Notes: generated from the letters alone by a model not told the origin. Shown: positions 43,553 through 58,059, numbered from the stretch's first letter. The stretch is DNA of 64,000 nucleotides from Athripsodes cinereus (GCA_947579605.1 OX388322.1:8990001-9054000), one strand, 5' to 3'. Numbers and translations: made by a program.

Positions 43553-45260
43553 ATAGTTTATTCAACAAGTTTGAACTCGCCTGATCCATAATTTGATCAA
43601 AGTTGCCACTTGTAAATACATCTTATAAGTATTATTAAAGACACCAATACCTGAGATATATACATATATATGTATGTATTAACAATAATATTTATTCCTT
43701 TTCAATTCAACCCACAGATGAACAAGATTATAATATAATACATTATTTTAGATGATTAACACAATTAATATGATTTGTATATGTTATTTGAAATAATTAT
43801 AATACAGTTGATATATTTTACATGCGATCTATGCTGGGTGAAGGAAAAGTACGATTCTGTTCCTCTCCACAGATGGCAGATGATTGCAGATGATGTCAGC
43901 TTACATCGTGACAGTTGATGGTAATTGTGATCTATGAATTTGTTGACAAAGTTTCCGAAAAAAAAGCGCCAAGTTACCATTATACTACTCGTTGCATGTG
44001 TTACTTTGCTCTTTAGTTCTTCCATAGAAATTCATAGTGCATAGTATTGCCATTAACTGTCATGATGTAATCGAATGTACTGTTGCAGTTGCTGCCTGAG
44101 GTTGCCGCGAACCTTGGAAATGCACCATTAGAGTATCCTAGTCAGCATTATATTAAATATAAAAAAAACACTGCGAATAACACAATATATAATAATAACT
44201 TTTGTAATACTTACAAACATAGCCATAATATTATAAATACATTATATAAATAAAATTATTTATTAGTTTGTAATAAAAATGAATAATAAGTAGTGCTGTG
44301 TTTTAGTATCTGTTGTCATTTTGAAACACCTGTAAAAACTCCTCACCACCCTCCCCACGTTCATTCAAATATTTTTTGTCTCCTTTCTCAGTATAAATAT
44401 TACAAAATCAAATCAATTACTTTCTCTATTTTGTTTAGGCATATAATTATGTTTATTTTTTAATCTTTCAGTATATTTTTTTAATTAAATTAAATCACAA
44501 AAGTATTGAACATAAGACAGCTTACGTAATAAAATTATGAATACAGACCATTAAAGTCTATTGAATATAGCTTACTACAAAAAAAAAAGAGAATTAATTT
44601 TTCAGAGATCCGTAATTTGATATCATTTCTTCGTTTTTGATAAAACTGAAATAAATAAGTTTCCTAGATTGGAACGCAGAAAGAAAAACGAGAATCTCCA
44701 GACTGTCATCCACATTTGTTCAATATGTAAAAATTAATCAGTTTTTGTTTTCTTTTGAATGTATAGTTTAATTTCAGATTTATATAAAACAATACGACAC
44801 CGAAATAGATTTAAAAAATATTATTATTACATTAACAGTAATTAAAAAAGAATACATGTCAAAAGCACAAATAATACCTTATTTATTTTTCAAAGCTTAT
44901 ATTTTTTGTTATTATTATATTTTGTACATTGTTATGAAAGAAATTAAAATAATACACTGTTTCTATATATCAATATATATTTATTAAAAATTTATTATAT
45001 TTTCCTAAAATTTCTATTCTCTATATTAATTGTAAAGATTCTATGAATTTATTTGTGAAACTGAATCATAGATTTAATTTTTATGCATTTTTTTTTTCAT
45101 AATTATGTATGTAGTTACTCTTCTTACAAATCAATATATTTTCTATTTTATTTTTGTCCAGAAAAGTAATGTTTATAAATAACTTCAGCTATATATATAT
45201 GCGTATAGGTATATTAATTTATATTCAATATTAAATGCAGTAAATTATTTTCACTATATA

Positions 45261-45600
45261 CTGTATACCATGGGTGGCCAACCTTTTCAGCAACCGGGCC
45301 AAATTTCAGGATGAAATTTCCTACCATATATGCACAATAATAATACTCCATTATATGGAACATTTGATAATTTTACTTTACCTTAAAATTACTACCCCCC
45401 TGTCGCCAAATTTTCAAAATGATAGAAATTTGAAATGTTTCAAAACTCCTCGGTTTTCTTTAAGAATATTACCTCAAAATACATCTTTCACTAAAGTAAC
45501 GGGTTCTTGTATCGACTATTATTAAAAAAAGTATGCATATGCTTCGCGGGCCACCCGTAGACACCCAACGGGCCGCGGGTTGGCCACCCTTGCTGTATAC
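45261..45600. mobile_element. hAT-like non-autonomous element with exact 8-bp target duplication
   Basis: CTGTATAC flanks both sides exactly (45261-45268, 45593-45600). Inside, the ends CATGGGTGGCCAACC and GGTTGGCCACCCTTG are inverted with one mismatch. The element is 324 bp, markedly GC-rich at its ends (GCGGGCCACCC) and AT-rich within. Eight-base duplications and CA(A/G)GGGTGGCCAAC-type ends are typical of hAT elements. Confidence 0.92.
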
Positions 45601-46247
45601 CATCTTCAGAATAAAGAACAAATGTTTTTAATATTTATGTCGATTTTTGTTTGTTCTGGACTTGTATATTTATTAAATGATAGCCGTAAGGAAATCATTT
45701 CGAGGCAATAGTGCATTTTCACACATCCTCAGTGTGGATTTAAATAACAATAGACCAAGTAGAAAAAGAAATCCAACATGTCGTCGACTTATAGATATAT
45801 ATATATAATAAATTTACCTAACCTACGAAAATATTTATTTTATCCAATTGTATTTTGTCAATAGTATATTTTTACACAATCTTTAATAAAAACGTTTTGC
45901 ATCTAGGTATGTAAAAAAATATTTATTTCTTTCCAAATCAACATAGCAATACAAATTGTATAGATAGCGAAAACAATAAAATAATAATATTACTTTTTAC
46001 ACAATTGTTCGTTTCTTAGTTCCATAAATTTAGTCATACAATCATCCACATTCAACCCATTATGCATCATCAATATTCTTTTATTGCATTAATAAACATG
46101 GATCAACTTAGTTAAGCACCCTACTTCCAATCAGAGCTATAATATTCTATGTAAAATTTCTATAATCCTTGGTTAGTTGTAAGAAATCATAGTATTGCGA
46201 TATACTCGCCTATGCATTATTTATTTATTGTGTCGAAACCCAGAAAA

Positions 46248-46466
46248 AAAAACAATCAAACTGATCTCTGGTACTGTGTAAAACGCACAGCAGGTGGAGA
46301 TGCGTCAAAAATATCCTCCATAGTGCATGTGACAGGGCACAATGGACACTCCAACAAGTGTGGCATGGTCTGTGCTGCACCACAGTCACATGCTCCGGAT
46401 TCGTCCTGTAGGAAGCCTTTGCATTGCATTATTGGTATTGCATTGTACAGAAAAGAGTACATCTGA
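46248..46466 (-). mobile_element. LINE ORF2 C-terminal zinc-knuckle remnant
   Basis: The minus strand reads LQDESGACDCGAAQTMPHLL, then ECPLCPVTCTMEDIFDASP. This is the Cys-x-Cys-x4-Thr-Met-x-His-Leu-Leu-x-Cys-Pro-x-Cys end of insect non-LTR retrotransposons. The frame is still open, but only the last part remains. Confidence 0.85.
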
Positions 46467-47160
46467 TCTGGTGCTTATTGTTTGTCTAAATTGATCTTCG
46501 TTTATTAATAAATGATTTATGTTTTGCTTCGATGACAGGGTTGTTGTTTTGTTTGTATAAATATGCATACTACTAATAGCTGTTATAAGTTTTAACATTT
46601 TGTGGAAATACGTGACTTATGTTAAACATATAATTATCATTGAACTGTTCCGTTGGACAATTTCTTGCATGTGAAGTTTTATGAACCAGAATCCGCCTTT
46701 TACATGATATTTGAAGATTGGAGACGTAACAATTTATTGATTACCTACAGTATAAATCTGCATATTGTGATTTTTATTTTAGTTTTTTAAATCTGATTAT
46801 TAGATATTACAAACTTAAACCAAACATGTTAAGGGGCATTAAATTTGGCTGTAAAATGTATAATAAATACATAAACATATAAATTTAGTTGACACAAAAG
46901 ACTCAAAACAAGTTTTTTGGCATTGTTATTGTTTAAATTTCTACCTCTACTCACACCTGCACATAACCTTAAAACAATACCATTAACCCCGCCCACTTCA
47001 CCCCTCCCCTTAATTATCTTCTGTAATAACATTTTGTCTTAGTCATTAGTTTAAGTAATTATTACTAAAGGTGGGCATTTGTCCGAAAAGCTTCTTTTTC
47101 CAATATATCAATCAAGTGAAAGTTAAAGGTACTTCTTATTTAAGATATTATTTTATAATC

Positions 47161-47306
47161 TAACTGTTCAAGAAAAGGGTAAGGTAAACTTAATATTGAA
47201 TTGCTTGTTAAATGGAATAGATCTCTAAATTGTATTTAACTGTTCAAGAAAAGGGTACGGAAAACTTAATATTGAATTGCTTGTTAAATGGAATGGATCA
47301 ATGATA
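47161..47306. repeat. tandem duplication, about 78 bp x 2
   Basis: AACTGTTCAAGAAAAGGGTA ... CTTGTTAAATGGAAT occurs twice in a row with a few differences. Confidence 0.85.
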
Positions 47307-49579
47307 TAATATGTTTACTTTTTGTATTATGTTTATTTCATTGAAATTTATTTATAAATGAATATGTAGTAACTAACAGTGCAACTCCTTTGTAGAATGT
47401 AGATTTTATTTTATTTATATTGCATGAAATATAAAAAATGTTATTAAATAAATTTACGTTATTATTTATTTACTTGCTATTGCAATTATTATCCTTGTTT
47501 TATTTATTTTAATGGTTAATTTTATTCATCGCATCACATTTATATAAATATATAAGAAAAAGACTTACCATTTCCTACTACAGGAGGAAACTCATTATTT
47601 TGGTTTTCATAAGAATATATATTTATTAAAAGATATTTGAAACCACCATAATAGGTTTGAATGTTTCAACAGTAAGAATATAAAAAAAACGTACACACAA
47701 TAGAAATACAGCAATCAACGTTGCATACAGTAAATACTAGCGTCAATGCTTGAATACACATAAGCAAAAAAGTTTCAATCTTGAAATCTACACAGTATTA
47801 CTACTTTAGCCTTTACCTGAAAAACTTATCATATAAGTTTTAGACAATTATTCAGCCCATAATGAATGTGTCTATAGTTGATGTTCAAAGTTTATTAAAA
47901 TATCAACAAAATTGTATTCTATTTTTAACTGTAATTTAAATCGATCAAAAAATCATACTAAGAACTCATTGGCATATCTCATAAGTAAAATAAACTAGCA
48001 GATCATCCTCATCCTACCAAAAAAGAATCCAACAGAGAAACAGTCGCAACGTTGAGAAATTAAGGAAATTACTAAAAACTCTTGGTAGTAGATTTTGCTT
48101 TTGTGCTATCCAGATACAAACAAGTATTGTAAATTCTACTATAATAGAAAACAGATCTGTGTGATTGCAAGAAATTTTGATAGCACAGTTGGGGCAGTGA
48201 TAACATTGCATGGAAGAATGTTTAATTCTCATACATATGTTACAAATAATTTTTTGTGGTTGGATGCTCATCTTTTTTGCATTTTTGTTTATCTCCTGGT
48301 TTTTATTTATTTTCATCACACAAATTCAACAGTTACTCAACAAATAAATGTCAAATTATATCACAATTTAAATATATTGTGCAATTATCTTCCACACAAT
48401 TACATCTTAAATATAATAATAATAATAGAGTTTTTTTATATTTTTCTTATTTGGCTTTTTATGTATGGATGGAAAATATATCTATGAATTGATGTGTAAA
48501 GTTGAGAAATTAATATCTTAAGGATATGAAAAGAGTTAAATGTTAAAATTGTTTATAGAGTTTTGTTGGATATAATGTTCGCTAACATTTAGTGAATAAC
48601 AAAAAAAAAATCAAAAGTTCATTCTCAATGTGTTAATATGATAGTTTATTATTATCTCTAAATTTAAAAGATACAATTTCCTTTTATGTTTAATTGTATT
48701 TTGTAAAATTTTGTTACGTTTAAATATGGCATTGGTTAATTTTTTATATATAATAAATGTTGTATTTGAAAAAATGCTTTTATTGATTTGAACTATGTGT
48801 CTATCTATTGTTTGTGTTTCTTATATACGATTATATTTTAATACACCGTTTCCACTTAAAAGTATTTTTCATATAAAAAATTAAAATACGTCAAGGAAAA
48901 GCTTGTCGATATATTTTATTGTTTACTAATTTTTCATTTTGTAAGAATGAGACATAACATTCTCGGATAATATGCTTAAAATTCATTGTTAATAGCTTTT
49001 AGTTCCACTCGACCTTATTATATGTTGCAAGCTGACGAGTTCTTATCGTCTGGAAAATGCGTTCGATGATGGGAAAGATAAAATTAAAAAATATCTTGAT
49101 GTATTCTCAAAACAAGGACCCCAGATTTCATGGTTTTTCTATGATTTCTATGATATCCTTGGTTTTTCTATGGTTGAGTTTTAACGTATTCTCTATCTCT
49201 ATTCTCTACTCTATTCATAGATGTGGATTTAATATTTTTGAGTAGAGATGGTGTGCTGAAATTTGCAACCACATTTGATTGTCTTGTATTATGAATATAT
49301 CCTACTATTTATAATAAAATAATAAATGTAGGATCTGATGTATCATCGTATCGTTGTTATATATTGGTATGTAGTAAATATAAATTAAAATAATAATTAT
49401 AATAGTATCCGCATCTTTATATTGTATTTGATTTCAATAATGTGTTTTTGATGTAAATATATTTTTCTTTTTAACATTTCTGTGTTGTTGTTTTTGTGAA
49501 AAAGGGTATTGAAAATATATTATTATAAATATATATATTACATATTGTTAATATCCGTGTTTACAGCTAGGGACTTAAC

Positions 49580-50370
49580 GTAAACGTAACATAATGTCAT
49601 GTAAATGTATCATAATGTCACATGAATGTAATATAATGTCATGTTAATGTAACATTATGACACGTAAATATAACATAATGTCATGTTAATGTAACATAAT
49701 GTCATGTAAAGGTCAGTGGCATGTCTAGACTTTTCATATTGGGTAGGCCCAACCAACCACACAGCGGCCTTGGTCCATCAGCAATATATAAATATGATGA
49801 TATAGTTACATAAGCAATATTACAGTTTTATAGATATATATAAATATGAATAAAAAAATCCAACACTTAAAAATTATTTTCACTTGTTTAGTAAATATTC
49901 ATAACAGAATTCCTCGGAAGATACTAAACTTCGAGAATTAGTGTCTTAGGAGGATATCGTAGGTAATATGAACATGTCATGAATGTATAATCAAATGGGG
50001 TGGTCGCATTCGTGTCGCTCCATATTGGTTGATTCAATGCCAAGTGGGAAGAACCAAGATGCACTTAATAGATCAGTGCGTCTTTTTTATTTTTATTTTA
50101 AAATTATTGGATTTTTTAAGATGATAAAATTATTATTTAACTAAGAAATATCAAAGACACGCCACTGGTGAACATAACAAATGTCACGTAATGTTGTGTA
50201 AACGTAATATTATTTCACATAATAGTGACTTACTGTCGTGGGAATAACCAGTAAACGTAGCATTATTTGACACTTGAATTACATAATGTTATATAAGCGT
50301 AATATAATGTCACATAAATGTGATATAATGTCATGTGAACGTAATTATAATGTCGTCATAACCTGACATA
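49580..50370. repeat. minisatellite of about 21 bp units, split by an insertion
   Basis: Degenerate copies of TAACATAATGTCATGTAAATG run from 49580 to 49712 and resume at about 50170-50370. Between them is an inverted-ended element (49714-50167). Confidence 0.85.
49714..50167. mobile_element. MITE inserted in the minisatellite
   Basis: Left end CAGTGGCATGTCT and right end AGACACGCCACTG are inverted, with one mismatch (A/G). It is 454 bp. The CAGTGGCGT-type ends suggest a hAT relative. The flanks (GTAAAGGT, GTGAACAT) match poorly as a target duplication, but lie in a degenerate repeat. Confidence 0.72.
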
Positions 50371-51163
50371 ATAAAACGACTTTGCGAGTAGTGAAATACA
50401 TATAATATATATTTATCGTATCTCTAATTAAGCTGGTGGTGCTTTGAACCCTGTCTAACATGTTATATTTATTGTATTTATCATTATGTCTGTCCAATCA
50501 CAATATTAATTATTATTATTCAATTTATAGATTGGTGTTGCCTGTGTCCAAAATAATAAGTAATAATAAATTATAACTAATTAACAATAATAATAATGTG
50601 TTGCATTTAAATAAATAAAAAAACTAAAGTAAATAAATATGATAAAAAATATACCCTCTATAGTGACTTGCCACTCCGTATTATTCATAAAATTGTACTG
50701 TATTATAATATCACTCCTTTTTTTATCATTTATTTATTTATTGTTCAATAAAATATAATGTTTTATTAAAGTAGACATTTTGTATTTTTATTTTTTATTA
50801 CAAGCAGCTAATCCGACAATTAAACAATGAAAAAATATAAAAGTTGTGTGTCATTTTCACTTAGAATATTTTTAAGCAAAAACAAAAAATGAGAAGAAAT
50901 TATTTTAAATTATATAAATACATATCTGTGTGTCGAAACAAAACTAAGCTATGTTGAATTTTTTCAATATGACTTGTGAACATAGTGTTGTATTCCTCGT
51001 TATGCTCTATTTGATGACATATTCATTTATATTGAAGATGCGTTATGTTTTTTAATCAGATAAAAAAATATTTATTCAAAAGTTTAAAAGATGTAGTTAA
51101 TAGCGATCACCCACAATCGTCTTTAACTGTAATTTAATGTTAACAACTATCTATCTATCTTAA

Positions 51164-51197
51164 CCATCACGGCATATTCCTTAAATGGGGTAGCTAG
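51164..51197 (-). repeat. SINE 3' end fragment
   Basis: TAACCATCACGGCATATTCC, TTAAATGGGGTAGCTAG, preceded by CTATCTATCTATC. Confidence 0.45.
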
Positions 51198-51702
51198 TTA
51201 ACTTACAAACTTTTGTGTTATGAAACAAATTATTATTTTTAAATATCACCACTCATCTTATTAAACCCTTGCGGCGAGTGACGTAATAATATGTTGAAAA
51301 AATTGTGCTGAAAAATAACATCTTTGAACATAGATTCATTTTGCTCCGGCATACAGATATTATTGTTTATAGAAAAATACTGAATAACTACGAAGGAGAA
51401 GGAATCATATCGTCGGCTTTATTCTAATACACCATAAGTCAGTTACATCTAACTTAACAGGAAGAACAAAAAACTTTTATTTTTCAATCATCGTTTTGAT
51501 TAAATTGGTTATTTGCCACGCAGTTTATACTTCCACTCGAAACATCTTATAAAATAAAAAAAAAAAGATTTATATTACTGTAAACGAAACGTGAATCCAT
51601 CGTAAATTTGAAATCGATAAAATGACTTACGGTGTATTAAAATTAAGCCGATGATGTGGAATATGAAAATTACATTGTTATAGTATGTTGTACAGCTATG
51701 TA

Positions 51703-51727
51703 TGTGTGTGTGTGTGTGTGTGTGTGG
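51703..51727. repeat. (TG)n microsatellite
   Basis: An uninterrupted run of about 12 TG units. Confidence 0.95.
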
Positions 51728-52443
51728 AGTCGTATTGTGATGTTAGTATGGGAGTATATTGTGATCTACCGATGGTAACTGATTATTGCATATTATTTTT
51801 ACTACATTATTACTTGTTAATAACATAGGTACATATTATTATTATTTATCTTTATTTATATAGTATCATCATATTAAAATAATAATATTGCATATTTTTA
51901 TTTTGTATTACTTGTGTTTGATTATCTCCACTCGCATTGAATAGATAAATAAATAAATATATATCATTAACAAATTGAAAACATTTTAATTATTTCCCCG
52001 TTTCCTCATTATTTGAAACAGTATTTTGATTATATTACTATTGACTCTATTTTAGGTGCTTTGCCATCAAAGTGAATATAAAAGAATTATTTATGAAAGT
52101 CTGTAAGTAAATTACTCTCAATTTCAAAAATCTGGACTCTATTCTATTTTTGAAAATTATATTTTAGTTTATGAGTGGTCAGGAAGGCTAAAAAAAATCT
52201 AGCTCTTTATCTATACCATATATTATATTACATGGTATATCACCAATGTAGGGTAGCTAGTAGAAGGGTCTTGATTTCAGACAAGAAAACCTTTCAATTC
52301 AATAAAAATGTGTTTATTTCTTTAAATTTTGAGTTAACAAAGAAAATTTTAAAGGCTGTTTTAATAACAGAATTTAAAAATAACAAATTATAACGTGACA
52401 TTGTTGCTTATGGCAAATGAAGCTGATTTATTAAGCAGGGATG

Positions 52444-52923
52444 AATCGTGAGTCCTCTAGTTTCTAAAGAAATTCATGAGCAAATACTGTAGGAATAGAT
52501 TTATAACAGAAAAGATCAGGACTTTTTATAAAAGATATGTAGACTGTGTTTAGTTTTTCAGAGAATCGTGAGTCCTCTAGTTTCTAAAGAAATTCATGAG
52601 CAAATACTTTAGGAATAGATTTATAACAGAAAAGATCAGGACTTTTTATAAAAGATATGTAGACTGTGTTTAGTTTTTCAGAGAATCGTGAGTCCTCTAG
52701 TTTCTAAAGAAATTCATGAGCAAATACTTTAGGAATAGATTTATAACAGAAAAGATCAGGACTTTTTATAAAAGATATGTAGACTGTGTTTAGTTTTTCA
52801 GAGAATCGTGAGTCCTCTAGTTTCTAAAGAAATTCATGAGCAAATACTTTAGGAATAGATTTATAACAGAAAAGATCAGGACTTTTTATAAGATATATGT
52901 AGACTGTGTTTAGTTTTTCAGAG
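52444..52923. repeat. tandem repeat, 120 bp x 4
   Basis: Four head-to-tail copies beginning GAATCGTGAGTCCTCTAG at 52444, 52564, 52684 and 52804. The middle two appear identical; the first (ACTGTAGG) and last (ATAAGATATA) carry single changes. Confidence 0.97.
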
Positions 52924-53298
52924 GTTTTCTGAAAATTATCAACTTGTATTATAAGGAGTAAATAAACACAATGAATACAATTAATAATAAAGCAATGTGT
53001 GTTATAAATAAAATATGAATGGATAATGTATTGAAATGAATGTATGTAGGTGCAACTTGTAATTTAAGTCTTTAAAAAATAATGATATACCCTTTGCAAT
53101 GTGTTTCGAAAGAAAATTGAAAATATAAAATGCTTAATTTGTGTTCAAATATATAATGCACATCATTATTAATGTTTAATTATGGCAATATTTTAGACAC
53201 TTTGTATTGAAGTTATCTGCTAAAATATAAAAGAATGAGAAATATTTTTGCCTATGGCTTAACTGGTTTTGTGTTGTATCTAAAGTTATATATATCTA

Positions 53299-53405
53299 TG
53301 TGTGTATGTATGTATGTGTGTGTATGTATGTGTATATGTGTGTGTGTATGTATGTATGTGTATATGTGTGTATGTATGTATGTGTGTGTATATATATGTA
53401 TGTAT
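53299..53405. repeat. TG/TATG microsatellite
   Basis: A mixed run of TGTG, TATG and TGTA units. It creates an apparently open frame with no coding character. Confidence 0.95.
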
Positions 53406-53581
53406 ATTTATGATTGTGTCTATACTATTTATATTATTTTATTATGCTTTTTGTTTTTAGTACTTATACCTACTTATGTTGTATGTACCTATATATATAT
53501 TTTATTTATTTTTTATTATATCTTTTCTTTTATGTACTTTACTATGTACATCAATATTAATGTATCTCGTATCTCTCTCAC

Positions 53582-53690
53582 ATTTGGTTGGTTGGTAGAA
53601 ATTGCCTAAAGGCAATAAACCCGCCATTTGTGTTACTTTGTATATTCCACAATAAAGATTATTTTATTTTTATTTATTTATTTTATTTAT
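53582..53690 (+). repeat. LINE 3' tail
   Basis: GGTTGGTTGGTAGAAATTGC, GCAATAAACCCGCC, then CACAATAAAGATTATT and a T-rich (TTTAT)n end. Confidence 0.55.
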
Positions 53691-54892
53691 TTTATTAAAG
53701 TTGAGATAATCTTCAAGATTTTTATATAGCACATTTGACAGCGGGTTAAAATTGCAAAGGCATTGCAAATTTAATATTAATTGATTGCTATTACAAGCAT
53801 GTAAATGAGAGCTATTTGTTTGTCTGTGCCTTTCGCAGCCATGAGAAGAATTGGAATGTATAGAAATTATGATAATATTGAGCAAAGTTATTAAACAGAA
53901 AGTAACCAACTCAATAAAAAATACCTAAAGCAATTTACATTTAATATGTATAAATTAATTTTTACATACTGGTTGCTTTCTCAATAACTTAATTCAATTG
54001 TAAAAAGTCTGGGTGTGTTTATATAATAATATCAATATATTTGTATGTTATGATAAAATTTTCCTTTTCTTTTGGTGCACATTGTAAATAAATTCTCCTG
54101 AATATTATATTATGATTTCTTGATTACATAATATTTTTTATTCTTATTTACTTGTATTTCATTGTATTTTTATTCTGACTGTGTTATAGATTTGATTTGG
54201 TGTAGTTTTGCAATAGCTAATAAATACATTATATTATTATTAAATTCATATTCTTAGAAAGAGTGTTCGCTTAATCATGAATCAGCCGAAATAGGGTGAT
54301 AGAAGGCCTCAACATGCATTGAAACAGCCCCCCCATATCTTTTTTTCATATTGCATAGTTTCTGAATCATTTTCATGTTCCAAATTTTTTTAGTGAATCC
54401 ATTTTGTTCCATTAAAAATACGACAACTTTTGTTGATTGTGTTGACATTTATTTTGCAAATCTCAAGCTGCTTAAGTTTTACCACCGTCTAATTAAATAG
54501 TGACTAAACTCAAACTAATTTGTGTTCCTTTTTTACATAAATAACGGTAACTTTTGCAAAAAATAATGTGAATGCACGATTCTTCAATAAAAAAGCGTAT
54601 AATTCAGAAAGTATAATGCAATATAAACCAAACATATGGTGAGTTGTTCTAATGCATGTTGAGTACTTATATCTTCGGCTCCTGCTGATCTACAACTAAG
54701 CAGACACACTGTATATCGCGGTATAATTAATATAACTAGTCCCCTGGAAGCAGCTTTGTTGATATAACTGTTTTGTGTAATAATTATAATTATTATGTTT
54801 AATTATGTTCCATTCTGTAAATCTTATAATTATTATTATTAAATAGACTACATATATTTACTGTACTTGATAAATATACATATTATGAGTTG

Positions 54893-54941
<49 letters not shown>
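54893..54941. repeat. (TA)n microsatellite
   Basis: About 24 TA units without interruption. Confidence 0.95.
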
Positions 54942-54944
<3 letters not shown>

Positions 54945-55225
54945 TCAAAACAACATGCTGATATATTAATAAAGATAATATTTGTTTCATTGGAATAAAA
55001 CTTTCAACATAATTATTTGTCATTCATTTATTTTTTCAATAGTAGGTACTTAGAAAAAAAATTGTTTCAATAGCAAATTTGATGCTCAACATCCCATACT
55101 ACAATGTCAACTAAAATTTCAGGTTTTCACTATGAAATGGTATGCCAAAATCCTACTCTGTATTTCTTGTAATACCTTCTTCTTTCACCCTTTAAGACTC
55201 CTTTCTAAGGCATATGTTGAACAAT

Positions 55226-55310
55226 GTAATAAACATGCAAGTCATCCTCTGTGCCATAAAAATATTTAGAGATTCAGAGTATAATATGATCCATCTCTGA
55301 ATTCAATGTA
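55226..55310 (-). repeat. SINE fragment
   Basis: ATGTAATAAACATGCAAGTC, ATCCTCTGTGCCATAAAAA, followed by a decayed CCATCTCTGAATTC. Confidence 0.45.
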
Positions 55311-58059
55311 TAAACTGTGGTAGTAAAAATTATGATGAGAATATTGTGGATGAAAAAGCAATGCTCTTTTTTGTCAACAGTATGCAAAACTTCTTAAAAT
55401 ATATATTTTGTATTCTCCTAGACCGTAGTTAAGGTAAGAACAAATTCTATTCTTTGGACCATTATTAGCTGAAAGTTTTGTCAAAACAAATTAATCAGTT
55501 GATTCAATCAAATACTCATAACCGTGAAGTATTTGATTACAGACATAGTGTTTGAGCTCATAGGTTACTGAGCAGACAATATCCAGTCTGCAATATAGTA
55601 ATAATAATAATCTCAATCTTAAAATAGCTGCTGCTGAGTAAATAATCAGTAACCAAATACATAAGTCATCCGACACAGTGACAGTTAAGTCTTACAATGT
55701 TTACTAATATTTTATTTGCAACATTTGGTGATAATATCCCCAACGATGATAACCTTTCACACTTTCAGAGAAGGTAAATGAAAATGCCGTAACCAGCTTT
55801 GATACACACTGACTACCTGAATAATGTGTTGAAGTTTTTATGATAGAAATGTTAAGCAAAACTTGGCATTTAGTTGATGAACTCAGGTCAATTCAAATCC
55901 ATGTTATGTATAGTAGTCACCTTTTTTATTTGTTGCAACATTAATAGAAGTTTAGAATAAAATCTAATACCGTTTTTATAGGAAAAGAGATGAACAATGT
56001 AATAGAATCCTGCGGAGAAATGGCCTGGATGAAAATGATATAGGGAACAGAAAGATATATGTATAACCTCAGAACGAGAAGAGCCCACTCCAACAACCTT
56101 CAGTGGCAATGAGTTGGGACAGTTCCAGGAAGAAGAAGACCCTTTTTGTAAGAAAACACCATCTTAGAGTAATACACAACCGAAAAATGCGAAGTTTTAT
56201 AGTACACATACTTTTTAGTGGGTACGTATATCTATACACATTTCAAATATGTATTGTTCATTTTAGTTTGTTTCCAATGAGTTTTTGTACACTTTTTTCT
56301 AATATAGAGCTGTGGCAACATTGGTTTGATTTATAGAAAAAAATTACAATAAATGAGGATTGTTTATTTACAGGAATTGAAACTACATTATTCTCTCATT
56401 AATAAACTTTATTATCCACACTATATCATTATTACTTTTGAACAAAAATTTCAAACACATTTTTATTTCAATTAAATCAATAATTAATTCAACAAGTACG
56501 CAGTTTGAGAGCTATTCACTACAAAAATATAGTGAACGCAGGACGATTCCATAATTACAAGCTCCTAATATATTCACATATTGGACTGATGTTGTGATTT
56601 AGCAAATACTAATGATTGATGTGATACAAACATTTATGTGATTGAAGGACAAATACTGTAACTTACAAATGAAGAAAGTGTTAAAATATTTCACAATACC
56701 AAGCACAAACCAAAATTTGTAATGGTAGATACATGAAATTCTAACGATTTCTGGATATTTTTTTGAAAAAATACTTGTGAAGTTGTAAGGTAATATAATA
56801 AATTGCAGAGTACTGGAATTAAAATGAATTTTAGTAAATTGAATTGTTCAAATAAAGAAAATAGTAATAATGTATTTTATCAGTGACAATAATATATTTT
56901 TATATAAATATCTCAAATCTGCTTTCAGCTTGTAAAGATTTTACTTCCTAGCACATCATAATTATATATCTTAAAAACTGTAAAAGTGTAATATAATTGT
57001 GTTATTGGAAGAAGGTACAAATGTCATTAAATTGACATTTTCACATAAAATGGGTAGTAATTATTTTTAACACAGCTTAGTAACGTCTATTAGAATATTT
57101 ACTTAAAATTTAATAATTTTTCAACATCTATATGTAAGAAAATTCATTCATAAGAAAAATAAGTTACATTTCTATGCACTCTATGATGCACAAACATTGC
57201 AGTAATTGGATAAATGAGACTGATAATTTCAGCGTCAGATTGCAGTTAAATAATAGCTCAAAATGCATTAAGATAAGGGCTGGATAATTATTTTCATTTT
57301 CAGTAATGATAACCAAACTGTTAAGATTATTTTTAGTTAATCTTAAGCAACATAAACTTTTTCATTTAAGTTTGATAAAGAAACGCTATTTATAAAAGAA
57401 GTCTCAGCTAGTCCGTACACGCATATAGCTAATTCATGAAAACTGTCGTGTCGATGCTTGTCAAAAATATTTTGATTCATTTACTGAACGGCGAACATTT
57501 TTTTTTGAAATAGTGAAACAAATTCACTGCCATTTAGCATAGTTTATCAATATGAGGCCATAAAAATGTTTTTAATGCTATGCAATGTTGTGCATATCTA
57601 GCCAAAGACAGAGAAAACATTTCTTTTACTCTGTGGTCAGCTTGATGCTGGTTTTAAATTAATTTATACTGGGGAATGTTTAGTAAAATGCTTTCAATAA
57701 ATGTCTTAGAAATACAAATACTGAACCTAATACAGTATTCATAAATTCTAAAAAGTTACATTATAGTTTGTGCAACATTGAAGTGAAAAAAGTATTGAAA
57801 TTAACAAAATGACACGATTGACGATGGTCCCAAAATATACACAAATACAGTCCTAACAACAATAATAATAAGTATATAAGAGTATTGCACCATATAAGCA
57901 AATAATATAAAAATTAATCTAAAAAAACAATGAAATATAATAAAGTTTTATCCCACATTACTGAGAAATGAAAAACACATAATTTAAAACAATAGATACG
58001 TACGTAATTAATAAACTTATATGAAAAAGAAAATATAATATGTAAAAATTTCAATGTGA

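Noticed and set aside
43765..44025. 86-codon minus-strand ORF
   Set aside because: No motif; the DNA reads like a decayed repeat and the frame is not supported by any neighbouring exon.
48095..48487. 130-codon open frame, the longest in the window
   Set aside because: The first codon is TTG. The composition (Ile, Phe, Tyr, Asn) is simply that of AT-rich DNA, it has no family resemblance and no splice context.
53235..53609. 124-codon ORF rich in Cys, Val, Met and Tyr
   Set aside because: Produced by the TG/TATG microsatellite; no coding character.
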